Part shown: positions 56,988 to 64,000 of the stretch, piece after piece
Numbering within the stretch: the stretch's first letter is position 1
How the letters are laid out: each line of letters starts with the position of its first letter
DNA from: Pseudomonadota bacterium
GTDB taxonomy: Bacteria; Pseudomonadota; Alphaproteobacteria; Rhizobiales; Aestuariivirgaceae
Assembly (NCBI GenBank): GCA_963205315.1
Contig: CAUJIO010000089.1
Location: forward strand, 1-64,000
Direction of reading: 5' to 3'
Length of the DNA stretch: 64,000 bases
Made by a program: the position numbers and the translations under genes
Notes under the pieces: model-generated
Seen by the model: only the letters and a program-made list of their open reading frames with translations
Told to the model about the DNA's origin: nothing
The model's database searches: none

Positions 56988-57100
56988 TACCTGACACCTC
57001 GCAAGCCGTCATGTGTGTCTGGTCAGATTAAAATGAGGTGGGTCAAGAGCGCCGGGCGATCTCAATCCCGGCGAAACATGGAGTGCGAAATCTTCACCGG

Positions 57101-57372
57101 CTATGCGGTTGGCCAGACAACGAATTCCGTCCATTTTTCATCAGGATGGATGGACGTCTTGACACTCTTGACGAGGCTCAGCCGGGGACCGCGGTGGCAG
57201 GCCTCGACCATGCTGCGCACTTGAACGTCCGCGCCGGAAAACACCGCTTCGACCGCCCCGCCACTGCAATTGCGCACCCAGCCTGACAAGCGCCTGGCCT
57301 TCGCCTCACGCTCCACCCAGGCACGAAAGCCGACCCCCTGCACCCTGCCCTCGATCAGAACATGGACGGCGG

Positions 57373-57376
<4 letters not shown>
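57101..57376 (-). CDS. acyP: Acylphosphatase
   Basis: Hydrolyses acyl phosphates. 91 residues. VHVLIEGRVQGVGFRAWVEREAKARRLSGWVRN holds the catalytic Arg (in VGFRAW) and the conserved Asn in WVRN. It overlaps the carboxylase gene by 4 nt, so it is translationally coupled to it. The linkage to a biotin carboxylase is notable since carboxyphosphate and acetyl phosphate are acyl phosphates, but that functional link is inference. Confidence 0.93.
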
Positions 57377-59343
<1,967 letters not shown>

Positions 59344-59475
59344 GAAACCCCAAGGCCCTTTTTTCCGCTTCTACCCTTTGGGTCCGGCGACGGCAACCAT
59401 ACGAAGGGTGAGGGCGGAAGGCCCGCACCGCTTTTTGACAGCACAATGTGAGAGTTTCAGCTATAGAGCGCCACC

Positions 59476-60180
59476 ATGAACGAGCCCAATGACCTGATCT
59501 ATGGCGTCCACCCGGTGGCTGAGGCGCTTAAAAACCCAAAGCGGAAGATCTATTCGCTGAAGGCTTCGAAAAATGCCGCCGACCGGCTGGCCGAGGAAAT
59601 CGCGGCGCGCGGGCTGACGCCGGAGATCGTGCATCCCAATGTGCTCGACCGTGCGCTGGGGGCCGATGCCGTGCATCAGGGCCTGCTGATGGAAGCGAAG
59701 GCGCTGTCGCAACCACGCCTCGACCAGATCGAGAAGTCCGGTATCGTCGTCATGCTGGACCAGGTAACCGATCCGCACAATGTGGGCGCCATCCTGCGCA
59801 CCTGTGCGGCCTTCAACGTCACGGCGCTGGTGGCCACCGCCCGACACAGCCCGGAAGCGTCAGCGGTGCTCTTCAAGTCGGCCTCGGGCGCCTATGAACA
59901 CGTGCCGTTCGTCAAGGTTACCAACCTGTCGCGCGCCATGGCGGAATTGAAAGACTACGGCTTCCGCATTGCCGGTCTCGACAGCGAAGCGCCGGACGAC
60001 ATCGCCGGCATCGACCGCACGCCCCCCATTGCCATCGTCCTCGGAGCCGAAGGCAAGGGCCTGCGCCAGCTAACCCGCGACTCGTGCGACCATCTGGTGC
60101 GGCTCGACATGAACGGCCCGATCAAGAGCCTCAACGTCTCAAACGCCTGCGCCATCAGCCTCTATGCTCTGACCCGCTGA
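59476..60180 (+). CDS. rlmB: 23S rRNA (guanosine-2'-O-)-methyltransferase RlmB
   Basis: SPOUT-fold methyltransferase that modifies G2251 of 23S rRNA. 234 residues: an N-terminal substrate-binding domain (YGVHPVAEALKNPKRKI) and the TrmH-type domain with LDQVTDPHNVGAILRTCAAFN, VLGAEGKGLRQLTR and IKSLNVSNACAISLYAL, the knot region. No Shine-Dalgarno precedes the ATG; a TATAGA at 59462-59467 suggests a nearly leaderless mRNA. Divergent from pccA. Other TrmH-type 2'-O methyltransferases are a small risk. Confidence 0.92.
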   Translation: MNEPNDLIYGVHPVAEALKNPKRKIYSLKASKNAADRLAEEIAARGLTPEIVHPNVLDRALGADAVHQGLLMEAKALSQPRLDQIEKSGIVVMLDQVTDPHNVGAILRTCAAFNVTALVATARHSPEASAVLFKSASGAYEHVPFVKVTNLSRAMAELKDYGFRIAGLDSEAPDDIAGIDRTPPIAIVLGAEGKGLRQLTRDSCDHLVRLDMNGPIKSLNVSNACAISLYALTR

Positions 60181-60246
60181 GGGCTCTCGCGCTCAAGGCT
60201 TGCGGATCGGCCCATCCGGCTTTATGGAAGGCGCCGTTCGTCAGGC

Positions 60247-60321
60247 GCCGGATTAGCTCAGCGGTAGAGCAGCGGTTTTGTAAACCGAAGGTCGGGGGTT
60301 CAATCCCCTCATCCGGCACCA
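60247..60321 (+). tRNA. tRNA-Thr (anticodon TGT)
   Basis: 75-nt tRNA including the encoded CCA. GCCGGAT pairs with ATCCGGC in the acceptor stem; the D arm is GCTCAGCGGTAGAGC and the T arm is GGGGG-TTCAATC-CCCTC. The anticodon loop TTTGTAA gives TGT, reading Thr ACA (and other ACN by wobble). The first anticodon-stem pair would be G-A, so only four of its five pairs are standard. Confidence 0.95.
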
Positions 60322-60471
60322 TCCCAAAGGCGGCTTTGTCTCAGAGGGCCGCTCCCGCGCCATGCCCTGCATATTTCTGAGTTGCGCGGCGGAGAGATAC
60401 TTGCCAACCTGAAGTTGGTGGCGCACGGGCCGGCGCCCACCTTGGCTTATCTTCACGGGGACAGGTGGGAC

Positions 60472-62523
60472 ATGCGGTTCAGCGTTCTGGCTTCATTGTT
60501 GGTGCCCCTTCTACTCAGCTTGGCGGGAACTGCACCTGCCATAGGCGCTGACGACACCGCCACAATCTTCATGAGGACGCGCGAACCGGGCGCTTTCACC
60601 GGACCAGCTTTCCGCGAACTTGCCGCAAAGGCTCGCGGCAGCGGCACGGTCAGCGTCATCGTCACCCTCGACCAGCCCATGGACGCCGAGCCCGACCAGC
60701 GCTCGCCGAATTTCCGCAAGCAACAAGCGGAGCTTTTCGCGGCACAGAACCAGCTGGTTTCACGGATCCACTTCGGCCGCAAGACACTCGACGACGCCGA
60801 CCGTTTCGAAACCGTGCCAATGCTGGTGATGGAGGTGACGGAAGCAGAGCTGAACCGGCTGATGCGCGATCCGAGAGTCGTCTCCCTGGAATTCAACCGC
60901 AAAATACGGCTCACACCAAGGCTCGAGGAAATGCGGGCGATGACCAACATCGAGGCAATCTGGCCAGCCAACCGCGCCGACAAAGGCGATGGCGCCACGA
61001 TCGCCATCATCGATGACGGCGTCGACAGCGATCTGCCGTCTATCAAGGGACGCGTGATCGAGGAGAAATGCGTCTCCGGCGGTCCAACATGTTTTGATCC
61101 CGTCGCGAAGACATTTTCCACCAGGCAAGCAAGTGGGCATAACGCCGCCTGGAAGTGCGCCATCAAGCCCGACAAGCTGCACGCCAAGTCGCAATACTGC
61201 TCATCGCATGGCGCCACGGTAACCAGCGTTGCCGCGGCCGCCCGCGTCGCCAACAAGGCCTATGACGGGTTTGGACCAAAACTGAATATCATCTTCATCC
61301 GCATCGCACTCGATGATTCGACGTTGGCGACTTACATCAAGGCCTTCGAACTGGCTTACACCAGCAGCCAATTCCATCTCGGCAAAGTCATTACCACGTC
61401 CATCGGCTGGGTAGACAAACGCTCTGACGCGCCCTGTGCCGGCGCCGTGCCATCATTCGACACGATCATCAAGAAGATCCGCGCCAGCGGGCTTGTCGTC
61501 ACCAATTCTTCCGGCAACGACGAGAGCAATACGTTCATCGATTTTCCAGCTTGCCATCCCGACGTGCTGGCAGTCGGCGCTTCGACCGAAGTGACTGACA
61601 AGATTCCGAAGTTTTCCGACCTGTCCTACATGGTGGACTTCCTGGCGCCCGGAGATTCCGTCATCACCGCGCCCGGCGGCACCGCTGGGAGTGGCACGTC
61701 GTATTCCACACCTGCGACGGCAGCGACCCTGGCACTCCTCAAGCGGGCATTTCCGGCCAAGAAGATGGACGACATCGTCACCGGCGTGCGGTGCGGTGGA
61801 AGTTATTTGCATCGGAAGGGGACGGTTGTCAGCATTCCACGCATCGATGCCGCGGCCGCATTCGATGTTCTCAGCCAACCGAAACCGGTGCAGAATTTCG
61901 AGTTCAATGCTGCGGATGCATTGAAGGATTGGACAATCGGCAACGGCAACTGGACGATCGTCAATGGCGAAGCGCGCTATGTACCCGTCAAGAAATTCAC
62001 GACATCGGCAATCTACACTGACCTGTGCCTCGACAATTTCTCGGCGGAATCCAGCATCAAGTCGATCAGCACCGTGTTCGAAGCCTACCATCCCACATTA
62101 TCCAGCAGCCTGATCCTCAACTACGTGCCGAGGGGCGACGGAACGGATGGCGACTTGCAGGCAATCACCGGTTACAAATTCACGCTGCAGAAGACCATTG
62201 GTACGACGTCGTCGGTCGCGTCGGTGTCCAAGCTTACCGATTACATTCTGATTCCGGGACAGACTCCGACCTCCCGCCAGCGGGTCGATTTCTGCACCAA
62301 GACAGGCGTCGTCTTCGATCACACGGTGGCCAACCTGCTTCGCGTGGTGAAGACCGGGCGGCGGCTGCAGTTCTTCGTCAATGGCGTCCTGCAATGCGAA
62401 ACGCAAGTCGGTGATGACCGCTTCAGGTCAGTTGGCATCCTTGCGACGGCGGATATCGTCAATGCCGGAGCTGATCCCGGACGCTATACGGCGGTCGATT
62501 ATCTTCGGCTGACCGGCAAGTGA
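60472..62523 (+). CDS. Secreted subtilisin-like (S8) protease with C-terminal beta-rich domain
   Basis: 683 residues. A signal peptide (MRFSVLASLLVPLLLSLAGT...) is followed by an I9-like propeptide region (about 58-147: GTVSVIVTLDQPM ... VVSLEFNRK). The S8 catalytic domain has Asp181 in AIIDDGVDSD, His246 in SSHGATVTSV, the oxyanion Asn349 in SSGND and Ser410 in GTSYSTP. After about residue 490 a 190-residue beta-rich region (KDWTIGNGNWTIVNGEARY) looks like a jelly-roll/LamG-type module. Six or more Cys in the catalytic part suggest disulfides. Start 60472 is set by the signal peptide. Convergent with the PEP hydrolase gene. Confidence 0.9.
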   Translation: MRFSVLASLLVPLLLSLAGTAPAIGADDTATIFMRTREPGAFTGPAFRELAAKARGSGTVSVIVTLDQPMDAEPDQRSPNFRKQQAELFAAQNQLVSRIHFGRKTLDDADRFETVPMLVMEVTEAELNRLMRDPRVVSLEFNRKIRLTPRLEEMRAMTNIEAIWPANRADKGDGATIAIIDDGVDSDLPSIKGRVIEEKCVSGGPTCFDPVAKTFSTRQASGHNAAWKCAIKPDKLHAKSQYCSSHGATVTSVAAAARVANKAYDGFGPKLNIIFIRIALDDSTLATYIKAFELAYTSSQFHLGKVITTSIGWVDKRSDAPCAGAVPSFDTIIKKIRASGLVVTNSSGNDESNTFIDFPACHPDVLAVGASTEVTDKIPKFSDLSYMVDFLAPGDSVITAPGGTAGSGTSYSTPATAATLALLKRAFPAKKMDDIVTGVRCGGSYLHRKGTVVSIPRIDAAAAFDVLSQPKPVQNFEFNAADALKDWTIGNGNWTIVNGEARYVPVKKFTTSAIYTDLCLDNFSAESSIKSISTVFEAYHPTLSSSLILNYVPRGDGTDGDLQAITGYKFTLQKTIGTTSSVASVSKLTDYILIPGQTPTSRQRVDFCTKTGVVFDHTVANLLRVVKTGRRLQFFVNGVLQCETQVGDDRFRSVGILATADIVNAGADPGRYTAVDYLRLTGK

Positions 62524-62532
62524 AAGAACGGG

Positions 62533-63366
62533 TCACACAAAGCTGATCGCCTTGAACTTGCGGGTCTGTTCGGTGAGCGCCACTTCGGTGGGAAGCCGCT
62601 CCATCGAGGACGCCCCATAGAAGCCGTGGCAGTTTTTGGTGTTCCGAAGAATATAACTGGCGTCATCCGGCATTGACACCGGGCCGCCATGGACAATGAC
62701 GATGGCATCCTTGTTGACTTTGAGAGCAGCCTCCGCCCATTCATCGACGAGAGCCGGGCAGTCCGCCAGTTTCAGTGCGGTCTTCGAACCAATCGAACCG
62801 CCAGTGGTGAGGCCCAGATGGCATACGATGATGTCAGCTCCGGCTTCGGCCATGGCTTTTGCTTCATCGGCGTTGAAGACATAGGGCGTCGTCAGCATAT
62901 CCTTCGAGCGGGCCAGCTTGATCAAGTCGACTTCCAATCCATAGGACATGCCGGTCTCTTCAAGATTGGCACGCAGGGTGCCGTCGATCAGTCCGACCGT
63001 GGGGAAATTCTGGATGCCGGAGAACCCCATGGCTTTCAGTTCATCGAGAAACTGGTCGAAGATGCAGAAAGGATCGGTCCCGTTGACGCCGGCCAGCACC
63101 GGCGTGTGCCTGGTCACCGGCAAGACTTCGCGGCCCATATCGCGGACGATGTCATTGGCGTTGCCGTAGGCTAGAATGCCCGACAACGAGCCGCGTCCCG
63201 CCATCCTGTAGCGTCCCGAATTGTAGATGACGATCAGGTCGATGCCGCCTTCTTCCTCGCATTTGGCGGAAAGGCCTGTGCCCGCGCCGCCGCCGACGAT
63301 TGGAATGCGGCGGCTTTTCATGTCTTGAAACTTCTGCATCAGCTTGGCGCGTTCGAAACGGGGCAT
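62533..63366 (-). CDS. PEP hydrolase / TIM-barrel signal transduction family protein
   Basis: 277 residues from [10 protein letters not shown], with AGGAG 7 nt upstream. [41 protein letters not shown] and [11 protein letters not shown] are the hallmarks of the phosphoenolpyruvate hydrolase-like TIM barrel (PF09370). [20 protein letters not shown] and [11 protein letters not shown] follow. In many bacteria and in plant Tm-1 it is paired or fused with a UPF0261 domain; no such gene is adjacent here. Reaction not established. Confidence 0.88.
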   Translation of the reverse strand: MPRFERAKLMQKFQDMKSRRIPIVGGGAGTGLSAKCEEEGGIDLIVIYNSGRYRMAGRGSLSGILAYGNANDIVRDMGREVLPVTRHTPVLAGVNGTDPFCIFDQFLDELKAMGFSGIQNFPTVGLIDGTLRANLEETGMSYGLEVDLIKLARSKDMLTTPYVFNADEAKAMAEAGADIIVCHLGLTTGGSIGSKTALKLADCPALVDEWAEAALKVNKDAIVIVHGGPVSMPDDASYILRNTKNCHGFYGASSMERLPTEVALTEQTRKFKAISFV

Positions 63367-63547
63367 CGACAATCTCCTGAAACCACAGGAGTGGCTTAGC
63401 GGGCGATTGCCGCACAATCAATGCACCGGCCGGCGGCAGCTTCGTTCTTGCCGTGAACGCCTCGCGCAGTCCGTATCCGGCAGTGCTATGGCATGCGAAT
63501 GGCGGAAGTACTGGTCCAAGACTCATCTCAGGAGCCGGAACCAAATG

Positions 63548-63573
63548 AGGCGGCGCAGTGGACTGCGCCGCCT
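63548..63573 (-). terminator. Hairpin after the RTX-repeat gene
   Basis: AGGCGGCGCAG (63548-63558) and CTGCGCCGCCT (63563-63573) form a perfect 11-bp stem with a 4-nt loop, 30 nt after the stop at 63603 on the minus strand. No clear T-run follows. Confidence 0.5.
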
Positions 63574-63602
63574 TCGGTCTTGGCGATTACGTGTGAACAG
63601 CG

Positions 63603-64000
63603 TCAGAGAATGAAATCGCCGACGTTGATCGACCGGATGTCATGAATGATAAACTGGAACTCGGCATCGGTGTCGGTATCGGTATTCCCAGCAACGATGA
63701 TATCGCTGCCGCTCCGCGTGAAATTGATCTGACCGACGCCGGTGAAGACGGAGTCACCAACGAATGTGAAGGCGTCATCGCCGGCCGTCGACTTGTCGGC
63801 ATCAATGCCAGAAACGTCGATGTGATCATAGGCACGCTTGAAATCCAGTATCGTATCGCGCTGCGACCCTCTGGAGTCCGTCACCTCGTTGAAAATAAAC
63901 GTATCTACGCCGCCGCCGCCGACCAATTGATCACGGCCTGCGTCTCCGGCGAGCTTGTCATTGCCGGTGCCGCCATACAGACGATCCGCACCCTCGCCAC
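63603..64000 (-). CDS. C-terminal end of an RTX (calcium-binding repeat) secreted protein, cut by window edge
   Basis: About 132 codons are visible and the start lies beyond the right edge. The visible N-terminal part carries RTX nonapeptides: GADRLYGGTGNDKLAGDAGR and DQLVGGGGVDTFIF (GGxGxDxxx pattern). After these comes the C-terminal domain typical of type I secreted proteins (VTDSRGSQRDTILDF, DFKRAYDHIDVSGIDAD), ending VGDFIL. Such proteins leave through a TolC-type exporter and fold on binding calcium outside the cell. The activity cannot be told from the fragment: protease, lipase, adhesin or nuclease are all possible. Confidence 0.9.
   Translation of the reverse strand, partial: GEGADRLYGGTGNDKLAGDAGRDQLVGGGGVDTFIFNEVTDSRGSQRDTILDFKRAYDHIDVSGIDADKSTAGDDAFTFVGDSVFTGVGQINFTRSGSDIIVAGNTDTDTDAEFQFIIHDIRSINVGDFIL

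Noticed and set aside
59435..59467. TTGACA and TATAGA upstream of rlmB as a sigma-70 promoter
   Set aside because: The hexamers are 21 nt apart, too far for a standard promoter. The TATAGA alone may serve as a -10 for a near-leaderless mRNA, but that is unproven.
60230..60250. GGCGCCG repeated just before and overlapping the tRNA-Thr start, considered as an attachment-site remnant
   Set aside because: Only 7 bp, palindromic and GC-rich; no integrase and no second copy of the tRNA 3' end in the window.
63660..63695. Short tandem hexamer-like repeat (ggtgtc/ggtatc)
   Set aside because: It encodes the Thr-Asp repeats in the RTX C-terminal domain and is not an independent repeat element.

Overview
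The window is chromosomal DNA from a high-GC alphaproteobacterium. The evidence is homospermidine synthase, the sdhE-mfd / recG arrangement, an ExoR-like Sel1-repeat protein, the rpsB-tsf-pyrH-frr-uppS-cdsA-rseP-bamA-fabZ chain and a GGAAC-N16-CGTT (EcfG-type) promoter. A member of or near the Hyphomicrobiales is plausible, but no 16S rRNA is present to settle it. I saw no prophage, insertion sequence, CRISPR array or plasmid functions; nearly all of it reads as core genome with a few accessory islands.

Layout. 1-4042 (minus): the str operon rpsL-rpsG-fusA-tuf, with tuf cut by the left edge and a good sigma-70 promoter at 4253-4281. 4507-7655: a VOC protein, a secreted Y-X4-D repeat protein, and an accessory pair encoding a secreted metzincin-type protease and a secreted protein of unknown function. 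7805-11672 (minus): parE followed by an isochorismatase-like hydrolase and an enolase-superfamily enzyme. 11769-15780: membrane proteins, including a tight four-gene unit of three very small membrane proteins plus an APC permease. 15890-20751: homospermidine synthase, a YejA-like binding protein, a FrnE-like DsbA protein and an arylamine N-acetyltransferase. 20776-26695: mfd, sdhE and divergent recG. 26709-31504: DUF502, DUF454, ExoR-like, DUF898 and M48 peptidase genes. 31511-38893: an old-yellow-enzyme-type flavoprotein, chorismate mutase, comEC, gltX and gltA. 38991-48097 (minus): the translation / lipid / outer-membrane chain from rpsB to fabZ. 48362-56944: catalase KatE, an O-methyltransferase, the DUF2238/DUF2339 pair, lipB, DUF3291 and a GST. 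57101-64000: acylphosphatase, a biotin-dependent carboxylase alpha subunit, rlmB, tRNA-Thr, a secreted subtilase, a PEP-hydrolase-family protein and the C-terminal end of an RTX-repeat protein cut by the right edge.

How the genes work together. Two large minus-strand operons supply translation factors (S12, S7, EF-G, EF-Tu; S2, EF-Ts, RRF) and link them to UMP kinase, undecaprenyl-PP and CDP-diacylglycerol synthesis, RseP and BamA. In the second operon dxr, lpxD and lpxA are absent from the places where relatives usually carry them. KatE sits divergently from rpsB under what looks like a general-stress-response promoter.

The best candidates for something undescribed are the three-small-protein/APC permease unit (12451-14730), the secreted metzincin with its unknown partner (5636-7655), and the enolase-superfamily enzyme with altered active-site lysine positions (7805-8944). 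Function calls rest on reading motifs by eye; no database search was run.
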